Positions 1-8,975 of a DNA stretch of 64,000 bases are shown here, one piece after another. Within the stretch, counting starts at the first letter, position 1; every line of letters starts with the position of its first letter. Under the pieces are notes generated by a model that did no database searches, was not told where the DNA came from, and saw only the letters and a list, made by a program, of their open reading frames with translations. The position numbers and the translations under genes were made by a program. Location of the stretch: positions 1-64,000 of the forward strand of contig JADFDI010000008.1 in the NCBI GenBank assembly GCA_018262985.1. The letters run 5' to 3'. Source of the stretch: Spirochaetota bacterium (lineage in GTDB: Bacteria > Spirochaetota > Spirochaetia > Treponematales > UBA12059).

Positions 1-102
1 AGGAGCGCCCTGTCGACGGCGGGCATGAAGGCATGGCTCAAGCTGTTCCCGACGCCGGGCACCGACTGGATCGGCCGTGTCCCGGCCTTCGCCCTTGACT
101 AG
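1..102 (+). CDS. C-terminal end of an unidentified protein (5' truncated)
   Basis: An open frame runs from the first base of the window to a TAG at 100-102 and encodes 33 residues ending in GRVPAFALD. The start lies outside the window, and the fragment is too short to assign to a family. It is convergent with the SPOR-domain gene, which ends 31 nt further on. The reading frame is supported only by its GC-rich third positions and by where it stops, so the call is tentative. Confidence 0.4.
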   Translation, partial: RSALSTAGMKAWLKLFPTPGTDWIGRVPAFALD

Positions 103-133
103 TGCTTTTCCCCAAGCTTCGTGACACTGCTTG

Positions 134-2527
134 TCAGGTGCCTTTCTTGAGGAAGGCGTCGCGGAAGCCGAGCGACTTGGCCCTGAGCAGGGCCACGCCG
201 CTCTCGTCGCGGCCGAGCGGTCCGAGCACGAGCCGCCAGGTGGTTTTGCCGTCCTTGCCGGCGATGCGCTCCGCGAGCACGGTTCCCAGGTCCATGACGC
301 GCGCCGCGGCCGACTCGAGCGCGGAGAGGTCCGCGTAGGCTCCCAGCTGGATGTAGAAAGCGCCTTTCTCGAGGCCCGCCACCACGGTCACCTTGCCCGG
401 GGCCGCGGCGGGCGACGGGGCGGGCGCGGCGGCGACGACGGGAAGCGTCCCGGCCGGCGCCGCGCTAGGCGGGCGCGGCGAGGTGGGTTCCACCGAGACG
501 GCGACCGGCCCGGTCGCCGCGGATGGCGGCGCGACCGCGGCCGCGGCGGCATCCTTCGGGAGCGGGGCGGCGACAGGGGCCGCGGCGACAGGAGCCGCGG
601 CGACAGGGGTTGCGGCAGCCGCGGGCTTCGCGCCCGGATCGGCCAGGGCGGCCGTGGCGGCGCTCGCGGCGGGAGCCGGGATGCGCGCGGCGGCCTCGGG
701 ATTTTCCAGCGACGGATCCGTCAGGACGACGGACGCCTCGGTGCCGGTCGGGGCCGCCAGGCGGGGTTCGCCGTCGGGACTCTCGAGCGCCGGATCGGCC
801 AGCGCGGCGTCGAAGGCGGCGCCGTATGGACGAATGGACGGCGAGCTCGCCTCGGGGTCGACGAGGTCCGGTTCCGAGAGGCTCGCCTCTGCGAAGGCCG
901 GGAAAGGATGGAGGACGCGCCCGGAGGCCGCGGAGGGGGTTTCCTTGCCGGCCGGCTCGGGATCGTGCAGGGCGAAATCGCCGGGCCAGAGCTCCGCGGA
1001 CGGAGGAGCGTCGTAGTCGTGGAGGCCGGCGAACTCTCCTTCCTCGATGCGGATCACGCCCTCGTCGAGCGCGAGCTCGGGGATGGCCATGGCCAGGGCC
1101 GGAGCGGCCACGATATCGTGGACGCCGGGAATCTCGCCCGGAGCCAGGCCCGGCTCCGAGAGCAGGGCTGACACCTCGGGCGAGAGCGGCTCGGGCGCTT
1201 CGATGCCGTAGGCGAGCGCCCGCTCGACGCCCGGGGCCGACGGATCGTGGAGGAAGACCGCGGCCGGACCTTCCTCGCGTCCGGCGCGGAGGAGCTCGTG
1301 CGCGAAGGCCAGCTCTCCGGGGCTCAGGTCGTACGGGGGATCGTAGAGCGAGGCCGACGCGACGAAGGACTCGAGGCCGGGGCGCTCGAGGGCCATGACG
1401 AGGGCGAGCTCCTCGGGGGTGAGCTGGAAGCGGGCGTCCATCAGTTCCGCGGAGACGGAAACGCCTTCCTTGCGGGCCCGTTCGAGCGCGAGGAGGAAGG
1501 CCCGATCCTCGGGGACGAGGACGGGCGCGGCGGGGGGAGCCGGCGGTCTGGGTTCGGCCCAGGCGTCGGGGGGCGAGGCCGCGGCCATTCCGGGCCACGG
1601 CAGCCCCGCGAACACGGATGGAAGCTCGGGAGGCGCGACCGGCTCGACCAAGGTCGAGCGGACGAGCGAAGCCCCCGCGGAAGGTATCTTCGGGGTCTGG
1701 AACACCTCGGGAGGACGCGGAGCCTCCGCGACGGGAGTCGGGGCGGGTGCTGCGACCGGCTTGGCCGGCGCGGGGACCGGCGCCGGCAGGGGACCCGTGG
1801 CGGGTTTCGTCGAGACGGCCTCGGGGACGGGGTCGGCCGCCACCAGCTCGGGCGGCCTGGGGGAGGTCGGCGCGGTCGAGGGGACGGCCGTGACGGGGGC
1901 GGTCGTGACGGGGGCGGTCGTGACGGGGGCGGTCGTGACAGGGGCGGTCGCCACGGGAGCGGTCGCCACGGGAGCGGTCGCTGCGGGCGCGGTCGCCGCG
2001 GGCGCCGCTTCGACCGGCGCGGTCGCCACGGGCGCGGTCGCGACGGGGGCGGTCGCCACGGGCGCGGTTGCCGCGGGCGCCGTGGTAACGGGCGCGGGCG
2101 CGACGCCGCGAGCCGCGGCTTCCGCCGCGGCTTTGCGCGCCAACAACGACGGGTTGAAATCCGGGTCGCTCGTGTCCCCGCGCGAGGCCGGGGATCCGAT
2201 GTCGGCCACGGACCTGGGCTCGGAGACCGCCACCCGGGCGACGACGCCCGAGTCGATGCCGAGCGCGAGCGCCGCCTCGGGCGACAACACCATGAAGATG
2301 CCGGCGCTCGACAGTCCCTTGGTCACGATGACGGTGACCGCGCGATCGTTTTCGATGTTGCGGACCTCGACGGCGGTGTTCCGCTCGAACGAGTTGCAGG
2401 CCGCGAAGAGCCCCGTGGCGGGGAACTCCCCGTAGGCGCCCATCATCGCGGTGCCTTCCCAGGAGGACGAGGAAAGGGCCGTCGCCGCGGCGAGGACCAG
2501 GAGAAGCGAGGAAGCGATGCGTTTCAC
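134..2527 (-). CDS. Secreted RlpA-like protein with repeat linker and C-terminal SPOR domain
   Basis: The 797-residue product has a signal peptide (VKRIASSLLLVLAAATALSS) and an RlpA-like double-psi barrel region at about residues 20-105 (WEGTAMMGAYGEF). A very long Ala/Pro/Thr/Val-rich linker follows, and a SPOR domain fills about the last 75 residues (AFYIQLGAYADL...WRLVLGPLG). SPOR domains bind denuded septal peptidoglycan, so the protein probably acts in the periplasm at division sites. The NDRGPF-type catalytic stretch of RlpA lytic transglycosylases is replaced by TKGLSSAGIF, so enzymatic activity is doubtful. I chose the GTG at 2527: it follows a GGGAGGGA ribosome site and overlaps the upstream stop as GTGA. 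An ATG-type start 15 codons earlier is less likely. The repeat linker dominates composition and makes homology calls outside the two domains unreliable. Confidence 0.75.
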   Translation of the reverse strand: MKRIASSLLLVLAAATALSSSSWEGTAMMGAYGEFPATGLFAACNSFERNTAVEVRNIENDRAVTVIVTKGLSSAGIFMVLSPEAALALGIDSGVVARVAVSEPRSVADIGSPASRGDTSDPDFNPSLLARKAAAEAAARGVAPAPVTTAPAATAPVATAPVATAPVATAPVEAAPAATAPAATAPVATAPVATAPVTTAPVTTAPVTTAPVTAVPSTAPTSPRPPELVAADPVPEAVSTKPATGPLPAPVPAPAKPVAAPAPTPVAEAPRPPEVFQTPKIPSAGASLVRSTLVEPVAPPELPSVFAGLPWPGMAAASPPDAWAEPRPPAPPAAPVLVPEDRAFLLALERARKEGVSVSAELMDARFQLTPEELALVMALERPGLESFVASASLYDPPYDLSPGELAFAHELLRAGREEGPAAVFLHDPSAPGVERALAYGIEAPEPLSPEVSALLSEPGLAPGEIPGVHDIVAAPALAMAIPELALDEGVIRIEEGEFAGLHDYDAPPSAELWPGDFALHDPEPAGKETPSAASGRVLHPFPAFAEASLSEPDLVDPEASSPSIRPYGAAFDAALADPALESPDGEPRLAAPTGTEASVVLTDPSLENPEAAARIPAPAASAATAALADPGAKPAAAATPVAAAPVAAAPVAAPLPKDAAAAAVAPPSAATGPVAVSVEPTSPRPPSAAPAGTLPVVAAAPAPSPAAAPGKVTVVAGLEKGAFYIQLGAYADLSALESAAARVMDLGTVLAERIAGKDGKTTWRLVLGPLGRDESGVALLRAKSLGFRDAFLKKGT
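1888..2098. repeat. 15-bp minisatellite coding for ATAPV-type pentapeptides
   Basis: About fourteen imperfect copies of a 15-bp unit (GTGACGGGGGCGGTC and variants) lie head to tail inside the SPOR-domain gene. On the coding strand they give pentapeptides such as ATAPV, TTAPV and EAAPA. The unit is a multiple of three, so copy-number changes would keep the frame. The encoded segment is probably an extended periplasmic spacer between the barrel and SPOR domains. Confidence 0.8.
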
Positions 2528-3054
2528 GGTTTCCCTCCCGGAGTTCGGAACGGGTCGATCTGTGCGAGGCACGAGCGCGCGGCGGCGGCGCCGAGCGCCT
2601 TCGAGCGGACCGCGAGTCCTGCGAGGAGATCCGGAGCGTCGGGGGGGCCCGCGATCGAGCCGCTCCCGAGCAGGGCTCCGTCGGCCACGCGCACGAGGCG
2701 CCAGGAGAGCGAAGCGGGTATCGCCACGGCCTTCCCGGGCGCGCCTCCCCTATAGCTTACGAACAGGAGGACGAGGAAATCCACCCACCCTTCGCGCGCC
2801 GCGGAAAGGGCGAACGCCGGATCGGCCCAGGCTTCCCTCGCGCCGCGTACGGTCGGCGAACCGATCGCGATCTGCCCCGCGTCGAACAGGGCGTCGAGCG
2901 CCCCCGAAGCGAGGCCCTCGGACGCGGTCGCGCTGTCGACGAGGGCGAGGAGCGGCGAGTCCTCCTCGACCAGCACGACGCCCACGGTGTGGGCGCCGAC
3001 GGCCAGGCTGAGGACGAGCGAGCTTGCGACGGCCATGGCTGCGCGTTTCGACAC
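2524..3054 (-). CDS. Exported hypothetical protein, partner of the SPOR-domain protein
   Basis: The 176-residue protein has a hydrophobic N-terminal stretch (AVASSLVLSLAVGAHTVGVVLV) that reads as a signal peptide or anchor. The rest is Ala/Leu-rich with no motif I recognise. It is the first gene of a two-gene minus-strand unit; its TGA overlaps the GTG start of the SPOR gene by 4 bp, which implies translational coupling and a related envelope role. I placed the start at the GTG at 3054, 9 nt after AGGA. A start 8 codons upstream at 3078 is possible, but it coincides with the AAGGAGGG purine run itself. The function is unknown. Confidence 0.6.
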   Translation of the reverse strand: MSKRAAMAVASSLVLSLAVGAHTVGVVLVEEDSPLLALVDSATASEGLASGALDALFDAGQIAIGSPTVRGAREAWADPAFALSAAREGWVDFLVLLFVSYRGGAPGKAVAIPASLSWRLVRVADGALLGSGSIAGPPDAPDLLAGLAVRSKALGAAAARSCLAQIDPFRTPGGKP

Positions 3055-3176
3055 TACGGTATTCCTTCCCTCCTTCACCTATCGGCCCGCGGACGCGCCG
3101 GGATTAGCCCCGGCGAGCGAACCCGGCGAAGTCCGGTCCGGCGCGCCGTCGCCCCGCTTTGCCGGCCGACCCCGCT

Positions 3177-3205
3177 TCCGGCCCCCGTCCCCCGCGTGGT
3201 ATACT
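3177..3205 (+). promoter_or_regulatory. Putative sigma-70 promoter of the loaP operon
   Basis: TATACT at 3200-3205 lies 17 bp after a weak -35 (TTCCGG, 3177-3182). It predicts transcription from about 3212 and a roughly 20-nt leader carrying the GGAGG at 3216-3220. The -10 is good and the -35 poor. Confidence 0.5.
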
Positions 3206-3230
3206 CGAAGCCTCCGGAGGATACAGCCAC

Positions 3231-3782
3231 ATGGTCTATTACGCCGCCCAGGTCCGGACCGGCAAGGAGAACGAGGTCGGGAACCTCATCGGCCGCCGCG
3301 TCGATCCGGGCCTCGCGGGAGCCTTCGTTCCGACCCGGGTGCTTTCGATCCGGAAGGGCGGCAAGACGAAGAAGGAGGAGCGTCCCGTCTTTCCCGGTTA
3401 CGTCTTCATCGGCGCGACGGGAGACGAGCTCCCGGCCGACGCCTACTGGATCATCAAGCGGATCGACGGCTTCGGCCGCTTCCTGCCGAGCAACATCGAC
3501 CGCAAGCCCCTGTTCGGCAGGGACCTCGACCTGCTCTCCCACTTCATGTCCTTCGGTCGCCGCGCCGATATATCGAAGGTGAGCTTCGACGAGGACGACC
3601 GCATCGTCGTCCTCGAAGGGCCCCTCAAGGGGCTCGAGGGCTCGATCGTCAGGGTCGACAGGCGCAAGGGCCGCGTCAAGGTGCGCCTGGCCATGTGCGC
3701 CGATTCCTTCGCCGTCGACCTCGGCGCCGAGTTCGTCGAACGCCTCCCGAGGGGTTCGGATGACCAACATGGAAGCGCGTGA
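3231..3782 (+). CDS. loaP: LoaP/NusG-family transcription antiterminator
   Basis: The 183-residue protein has a NusG N-terminal domain (about 1-110; YYAAQVRTGKENEVG at the start, RPVFPGYVFI in the core) and a C-terminal KOW motif (about 120-150; VVLEGPLKGLEGSIVRVDRRKG). This is the architecture of NusG and its specialised paralogue LoaP. LoaP factors ride RNA polymerase and suppress termination across long polysaccharide or secondary-metabolite operons. Its position as first gene ahead of a sugar-nucleotide enzyme and a DegT aminotransferase favours LoaP over housekeeping NusG, which normally sits beside secE/rplK. The start is the ATG 10 nt after GGAGG; the upstream in-frame extension is rejected. 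Its end overlaps the next gene by 23 bp. Confidence 0.75.
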   Translation: MVYYAAQVRTGKENEVGNLIGRRVDPGLAGAFVPTRVLSIRKGGKTKKEERPVFPGYVFIGATGDELPADAYWIIKRIDGFGRFLPSNIDRKPLFGRDLDLLSHFMSFGRRADISKVSFDEDDRIVVLEGPLKGLEGSIVRVDRRKGRVKVRLAMCADSFAVDLGAEFVERLPRGSDDQHGSA

Positions 3783-5256
3783 GGAAAGCCGCATCTACGT
3801 GATCGGGGCCGGGTTCGCTGGCAGGGCCATCGCGCGCGAGATCGCGCGGAAGCGAGTCCTCGGCAGCGTCGTGGCCTTCCTCGACGACGATCCCGGCAAG
3901 ATCGGGCGCCGCGTCGAGGGCATCCCCGTGCTCGGTCCCATCCGCGACGTGCTCAGCCTCATCTCGCTCACACCCGCCGACGAGGCGATCATCGCCATCC
4001 CGAGCGCCTCGCGCGAGCTCCTGCGCAGCCTCCACGCCCTGCTCGCGGCCGCGGGCTTCGCGCGCATCCGGATCATCCCGGGCGTCGCGCAGATCCTCGA
4101 AGGCGACCCCCACATCATCCAGGCGCGCGAGATCGACCCGCAGGACCTGCTCGGCCGCGATCCGGTCAAGGTCGGCCTCAGGGAGAGCCTGTCCTGGCTC
4201 CGCGGCAAGCGCGTGCTCGTCACCGGCGCGGGCGGCTCCATCGGCTCCGAACTGGCGGGACAGCTCCTCTCCGCCGGCGTCGAGCGCCTCTACCTCTTCG
4301 GCCACGGCGAGAATTCGATCTACCGCGTCGACCGCGACCTGCGCCTGCTGCAGGAGGAAGGGGTCGGCGAGCGCACCTCCATCGTTCCCGTGATCGGGGA
4401 GCTCAAGGACCGGGACTACGTCCGCTTCATCCTGAAGCGACTCAAGGCCCAGGTGGTCTTCCACGCGGCGGCGTACAAGCACGTCCCCATGATGGAGGAG
4501 AACCCGGTGGCCGCGGTCGAGAACAACGTGTTCGGCACGCTCAACCTGACCGACGCGGCGCTCGAGGCGGGCGTCGAGCGCTTCGTCCTGATCTCCACCG
4601 ACAAGGCGGTCGAGCCGGTTTCGGTCTACGGCGTCTCGAAGCGGCTGTCGGAGTCCATAGTCCGGCGCGCCGGGTCTCGGGCCGAGGGCCGATCCGCCTT
4701 CATGGTGGTGCGCTTCGGGAACGTGCTCGGCTCGCGCGGCTCGATAATCCCCCTCTTCGCGGCCCAGATCGACAAGGGCGGACCGGTGACCGTGACGGCG
4801 CCCGAGGCGACGCGCTTCTTCATGACCATACCCGAGGCCTGCTCGCTCGTGCTCAAGGCCGGCGGCGTCGGATCCGCGGGGAAGACCTACATCCTCGACA
4901 TGGGCGACCCGGTCAACATCCGCGAGCTCGCCGAGCAGATGATACGCTTCCGCGGCCTCGAGCCGGGCCGCGACATCCCGATCCGCTACATCGGCCTCCG
5001 CCGCGGCGAACGCCTCCACGAGAAGCTCGCGGCCAGCGACGAGCGCATCGTCCCGACCCCCTACCCCCGCCTCAACGTCCTCGAGCGGGACGGCGAGGAG
5101 GGCGGGGAGCTGGACCGGCTCCTCGCCGAACTCCGCCCGGTCTGTACCTTCGACGGGAACCGACCGGGCGAATACCGCAACCGCCGCCGCCTGCGCGAGA
5201 TACTCCGCGCCGCGAATCCCGACCTCGAGGTGCCCGAGCATGAAAACGAATTCTGA
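3760..5256 (+). CDS. CapD/FlaA1-type nucleotide-sugar dehydratase/epimerase
   Basis: The 498-residue protein has two Rossmann units. The first is a CoA-binding-like fold (about 12-130; IGAGFAGRAIA). The second is an extended short-chain-dehydrogenase domain with VTGAGGSIGSE near residue 153, STDKA, and the active-site pair in VYGVSK. The family converts UDP-N-acetyl sugars in capsule, O-antigen or glycan biosynthesis (4,6-dehydration or C5 epimerisation). The four N-terminal membrane helices of full-length WbpM/PglF proteins are absent, so this is a soluble form. It overlaps loaP by 23 bp and the aminotransferase by 17 bp. A dehydratase followed by a DegT enzyme is the usual pair for making an amino-deoxysugar nucleotide. 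Exact substrate unknown. Confidence 0.85.
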   Translation: MTNMEAREESRIYVIGAGFAGRAIAREIARKRVLGSVVAFLDDDPGKIGRRVEGIPVLGPIRDVLSLISLTPADEAIIAIPSASRELLRSLHALLAAAGFARIRIIPGVAQILEGDPHIIQAREIDPQDLLGRDPVKVGLRESLSWLRGKRVLVTGAGGSIGSELAGQLLSAGVERLYLFGHGENSIYRVDRDLRLLQEEGVGERTSIVPVIGELKDRDYVRFILKRLKAQVVFHAAAYKHVPMMEENPVAAVENNVFGTLNLTDAALEAGVERFVLISTDKAVEPVSVYGVSKRLSESIVRRAGSRAEGRSAFMVVRFGNVLGSRGSIIPLFAAQIDKGGPVTVTAPEATRFFMTIPEACSLVLKAGGVGSAGKTYILDMGDPVNIRELAEQMIRFRGLEPGRDIPIRYIGLRRGERLHEKLAASDERIVPTPYPRLNVLERDGEEGGELDRLLAELRPVCTFDGNRPGEYRNRRRLREILRAANPDLEVPEHENEF

Positions 5257-6406
5257 CTTCATCCCCTTCGCCCAGCCTTCGATAGGGCCGGAGGAGGAAG
5301 CGGCCGTCCTCGAGGTGCTGCGCTCCGGCTGGCTGACCACCGGCAAGGTCGCCCTCGCCTTCGAGCAGGAATTCGCCGCCTTCCTGGGCGTCGACCGCGC
5401 CCTCGCGGTGAATTCGGCCACCTCCGGTCTCCACCTGGCGCTCGAGGCGCTCGGGGTCGGCCCCGGCGACGTCGTGGCGACCAGTCCCTACACCTTCGCC
5501 TCGACGGCGGCCGTGGCCAGGCAGCTCGGCGCGGAAGTGGCCTTCTGCGATATCGAGGAGGGAAGCTTCAACCTCGATCCGGAGGCGCTCGGCAAACTGC
5601 TCGAGCGCACGCCGAAGGTCAAGGCGGTCGTCGCGGTCCACGTCGGGGGCCTGCCGTGCAGGCTCGACCTCATCGCGCCGCTCTGCGAGCGCCACGGGGT
5701 CGCCCTGGTCGAAGACGCGGCCCACGCCTTCCCCTCCAGGCTGCCCGGAGGCTACGCGGGCACGATCGGCGACGTCGGCGTGTACTCGTTCTACGCCACC
5801 AAGACCATCACCACGGGAGAAGGCGGCATGGTGGTCGCCCGCGATCCCCGCGTGGCGGACCGCGTCTCGCTCATGCGCACGCACGGCATCGACCGCGCGG
5901 TCTGGGACCGCTACACCGCCAAGACCGCGGCCTGGAGCTACGCGGTGGTCGAGGCCGGCTACAAGTGCAACCTGCCCGACCTGCTCGCGGCCATCGGCAG
6001 GGTCCAGCTGGCCAAGGCGGAGCGCTTCCTCGCCGAGCGCGAGGCCGTCGCCGCCCGCTACGACGAGGCCTTCGCGGGCCTCCCCGGCCTCGGCCTGCCG
6101 CCGCGGGGGCCGGGGCACGCCTGGCACCTGTACGCGCTCTCGGTCGACGAAGGCCGCCTCGGGATCGGCCGCGACGAGTTCATCGAACGGCTTCGCGCGG
6201 AGGGCGTCGGCGCCTCCGTCCACTTCATCCCCCTGCACCTCATGCCCTACTGGGCCGGGCGCTACGGCCTCGAGCCCGGGTCCTTCCCCCGGGCCCTCGC
6301 CGCCTTCCGGGCGGAAATCTCCCTGCCCGCCTCGCAGGGCCTCGACCCGGAGGCCGTCGAGAAGGTGGCCGCCGCGGTCCGGAGGATCGCGGGAGCGGGA
6401 GCCTGA
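5240..6406 (+). CDS. DegT/DnrJ/EryC1/StrS-family PLP aminotransferase
   Basis: The 388-residue protein is of the sugar-aminotransferase family. It opens with IPFAQPSIGPEEEAAVLEVL, has the SATSGLHLAL cofactor-phosphate loop and VEDAAHAF, and carries the Schiff-base lysine K188 in FYATKTITTGEGG. Such enzymes transaminate 4-keto nucleotide sugars made by a dehydratase like the preceding gene. The two genes overlap by 17 bp and probably act in sequence to form a UDP-4-amino-sugar for a surface glycan. The length is normal for the family. Its last base is shared with the start of the molybdenum-hydroxylase gene (TGATG). Confidence 0.9.
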   Translation: MKTNSDFIPFAQPSIGPEEEAAVLEVLRSGWLTTGKVALAFEQEFAAFLGVDRALAVNSATSGLHLALEALGVGPGDVVATSPYTFASTAAVARQLGAEVAFCDIEEGSFNLDPEALGKLLERTPKVKAVVAVHVGGLPCRLDLIAPLCERHGVALVEDAAHAFPSRLPGGYAGTIGDVGVYSFYATKTITTGEGGMVVARDPRVADRVSLMRTHGIDRAVWDRYTAKTAAWSYAVVEAGYKCNLPDLLAAIGRVQLAKAERFLAEREAVAARYDEAFAGLPGLGLPPRGPGHAWHLYALSVDEGRLGIGRDEFIERLRAEGVGASVHFIPLHLMPYWAGRYGLEPGSFPRALAAFRAEISLPASQGLDPEAVEKVAAAVRRIAGAGA

Positions 6407-8493
6407 TGCCCGCTTCCAAGCTCGCCGACGCCGCGACCACTCCCCTCTCCGAGCTTCGCGTCCCGGGCATGCTGCACGTCGTGGCCGTGCGTTCGCCCGT
6501 CCCGAGGGGCGCGCTGCTCGGCGTGGAGCTGCCGCGCCTGGGCAAGGATTGCCGCGCCGTCCTCGCGTCCGACATACCGGGACGCAACCAGGTCAGCTCC
6601 TTCGGGGTGGCCGTCCCCCTGCTCGCGTCGAACCGCGTGCGCTATCGCGGCGAGGCGGTGGCCCTCCTCGTCGGCCCCGACCTTGAGGCCCTCGAGGAGC
6701 TGCGCGACCGGACCAGCGTCCTCGTCGAGGAGGAAGCGCCCTTCCTCGATTTCGGGCGCTTCTCCTCCGACCAGGTGCTCGCGCGGAGGGCCCTGAGGCT
6801 CGGCGACAGCGAGCTGGCGTTCTCGGTGGCGTCCCGCATCGTCGAGGGCGACTTCGAGGTCGGCTCCCAGGAACACTGGTACGCCGAGCCCCAGGGCGCC
6901 TTCGCCGGCTTCGACTACGACAAGCTCCTGGTCGTGTGCGGCACGCAATGGCCCTATCACGTCCGCGACACCGTCGCGGGAGCCCTCGGCGTGCCGCCGG
7001 CCGAGATCATCGTGCGACCCGGTCCCGCCGGTCCCCACCTCGACGGCAGGATCTGGTATCCTTCGCTGATGGCCGCCCAGGCCGCCCTGGCCGCCTGGCT
7101 ATCCCGCCGCACCGTGCGCTTCATCCTGCCGCGGGAGGAGGATTTCCGCGTCAGCCCCAAGCGCGCCCGCTATCGGGCCTCGTACCGCGCGGCCCTCGAC
7201 GGCGAGTCGAACCTCTCCGCGCTCGAGGTTTCGCTGGCGCTCAACGTGGGCGCCTACGGTCCCCTGGCCGAGGAGCTCGTCGCCAGGGCGTGCCTCGGCG
7301 CGCAGGGCGTCTACGCGTGCCCGAATCTCTCGGTCAAGGGCTACGCGGTCTCCACGGACACCCCTCCCCTCGGCTCGCTCGCGGGGCTCGGCGACGCCCA
7401 GTCGAACTTCGCCATGGAGCGCATCGCGGAACGGGCGGCCGCCGCCTCGGGCTCCGACCCGGTCGAATGGCGCGCCCGCAACCTGCTCCGCAAGGGCTCG
7501 GCGACCCCCACCGGGACGCCCTTCGGCCAAACCTGGCCCTTCGACGAACTCGCGGCGGCCCTGCGGCGCATGAGCGACTTCGACCGCAAGCGCGCGAGCT
7601 TCAGCCTCGCGGACCGCGCGGGCGGCGCCGAAGGTCCCTGGCGAGGAATCGGCATCGCCTTCGCGCGCCAGCTGTCCGGCGCCTTCGTCGGCGGTTCCGT
7701 GCCGAACTCCTATTCGGTGGAGGTCGAGCTCGACAAGGAGCTGAGCCTCTCGATCCGCTCGAGCGCCGTGCCCGGCAGCGCTTCGGTCGAGCGGATCTGG
7801 CGCGAGAGCGCCGCGGCCATGCTCGCCCTCGATCCTTCCGACGTGACGCTCGAGCCGCCCGCCACGGGGGACGCCCCGAATTCGGGCCCCTCGGTGCTCT
7901 CCCGGAACGTGACCATCGTGGCCTCGCTCATCGAACGGGCCTGCGCCACCGTCAAGCGCCGCCGCTTCCGCGAACCCCTGCCCATCGTGGCCCGCAGCAC
8001 GGCGCGGGTGGCCAATCCGGTGACCTGGACGTCCGACGGCGCCGAAGGCGCTCCCTTCGAGGACGCGGCGCTCGGCGGGGCCGTGGTGGAGATCGAGCTC
8101 GACGCGTGGAGCCTCGAGCCGCGGGCCACGGGCATCTGGCTCGCGGTCGCCCCCGGCAGGCTCCACGACGAACGCCACGCCCGGCGCTCGCTCGAGAACG
8201 CGGCAGTCCTCGCCCTTTCCCAGTGCGCCTGGGAAAGGCTGGATCCCGCGCCGGAGGGTCTCGGCGTCGAGGCGTACGCGGGTTACCGCTTGATGCCGCT
8301 CACCGCGGTTCCGCCTATAGGCATCGAATTCATCCCCGAGGGCAGGCGGGCCCCGGCCCGCGGCATCGGCGAGCTCCCCTTCGACTGCGTCCCGGCGGCT
8401 TTCGCCAACGCGGTCTCGCTCGCCGCCGGCATCGACATCGACGCGCTCCCGGTGGAGGGCGAGCTGGTGGCGGAAAGGATACGCCCGACATGA
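6406..8493 (+). CDS. Molybdopterin-binding subunit of a xanthine dehydrogenase/aldehyde oxidase-type hydroxylase
   Basis: The 695-residue protein matches the large subunit of molybdenum hydroxylases. It has an N-terminal a/b-hammerhead region (about 15-120) followed by cofactor-binding halves. Near the C-terminus RGIGELPF carries E656, equivalent to the base glutamate of xanthine dehydrogenase. It is somewhat shorter than the usual 730-780 residues. With the next two genes it makes a complete Mo / 2x[2Fe-2S] / FAD enzyme. The substrate (purine, aldehyde or N-heterocycle) cannot be told from sequence. I chose the ATG at 6406, which overlaps the previous stop; the frame is open 250 codons further upstream, but there it is antisense-like shadow over the aminotransferase gene. 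Confidence 0.85.
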   Translation: MPASKLADAATTPLSELRVPGMLHVVAVRSPVPRGALLGVELPRLGKDCRAVLASDIPGRNQVSSFGVAVPLLASNRVRYRGEAVALLVGPDLEALEELRDRTSVLVEEEAPFLDFGRFSSDQVLARRALRLGDSELAFSVASRIVEGDFEVGSQEHWYAEPQGAFAGFDYDKLLVVCGTQWPYHVRDTVAGALGVPPAEIIVRPGPAGPHLDGRIWYPSLMAAQAALAAWLSRRTVRFILPREEDFRVSPKRARYRASYRAALDGESNLSALEVSLALNVGAYGPLAEELVARACLGAQGVYACPNLSVKGYAVSTDTPPLGSLAGLGDAQSNFAMERIAERAAAASGSDPVEWRARNLLRKGSATPTGTPFGQTWPFDELAAALRRMSDFDRKRASFSLADRAGGAEGPWRGIGIAFARQLSGAFVGGSVPNSYSVEVELDKELSLSIRSSAVPGSASVERIWRESAAAMLALDPSDVTLEPPATGDAPNSGPSVLSRNVTIVASLIERACATVKRRRFREPLPIVARSTARVANPVTWTSDGAEGAPFEDAALGGAVVEIELDAWSLEPRATGIWLAVAPGRLHDERHARRSLENAAVLALSQCAWERLDPAPEGLGVEAYAGYRLMPLTAVPPIGIEFIPEGRRAPARGIGELPFDCVPAAFANAVSLAAGIDIDALPVEGELVAERIRPT

Positions 8494-8975
8494 CCATCGA
8501 CTTCATCCTCGACGGCGCCGACGTCTCGTGCCGGGCGCGCGCGACCGACCGGCTCTCGGACGTGCTGGCCCAGGAATTCCCCAAGGCCTGCGTCGGTTCC
8601 GACTGCAGGGCCGGGCGATGCGGACGCTGCGTGGTGCTCATGGACGGCAAGCTCGCGCTCGCCTGCCTGGTCCCCGCCTTCCGCGTACGCGGAGCCGAGA
8701 TAGTCAGCCCCCGCGCCTACGCCCGCACCGAGGAAGGCGAGTCCGTGGCCGCGGGCTTCGAGCGCGCCGGCGTGGCCACCTGCGAATTCTGCACGCCCCA
8801 GCGCATCCTCATCGCGGGCCTCCTCCTCGAGGAGGCCGCGGGCGCCGACGACCGGCGCATCCTGGAGGCGATGCAGACCGTGCAGTGCCGTTGCGTCGAG
8901 CCGTCGGCCCTGGTCGAGGGCGTACGCGCCGCCGTCGAGCTGCGCTCCGCCAGGAAGTGGCCGCATGCGCGTTAG
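8490..8975 (+). CDS. [2Fe-2S] subunit of the molybdenum hydroxylase
   Basis: The 161-residue protein has the two cluster domains of XdhC/CoxS-type subunits. The plant-ferredoxin-like half has CVGSDCRAGRCGRCVV plus a later Cys (ACLVP). The helical half has CEFCTP and QCRC. Electrons would pass from the Mo centre through both clusters to FAD. The ATG overlaps the upstream TGA as ATGA, and the 3' end overlaps the FAD gene by 11 bp. Length and Cys spacing are normal apart from extra residues in the first loop. Confidence 0.9.
   Translation: MTIDFILDGADVSCRARATDRLSDVLAQEFPKACVGSDCRAGRCGRCVVLMDGKLALACLVPAFRVRGAEIVSPRAYARTEEGESVAAGFERAGVATCEFCTPQRILIAGLLLEEAAGADDRRILEAMQTVQCRCVEPSALVEGVRAAVELRSARKWPHAR

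Noticed and set aside
131-1171. 346-residue plus-strand ORF rich in Gly and Arg opposite the SPOR gene
   Set aside because: It is a frame shadow of the GC-rich repetitive coding sequence; composition is biased, with no motif, start signal or conserved domain.
3205-3230. CCTCCGGAGG in the loaP leader as a LoaP-recognition hairpin (UNCG-type loop)
   Set aside because: The dyad leaves no workable loop with a stable stem, and the leader is only about 20 nt. It is simply the ribosome site with chance symmetry.
3676-5421. Long minus-strand ORF antisense to the CapD-type gene
   Set aside because: Long antisense ORFs are expected at about 70 % GC. The plus-strand frame encodes a well-conserved enzyme, and the antisense product is low-complexity without domains.
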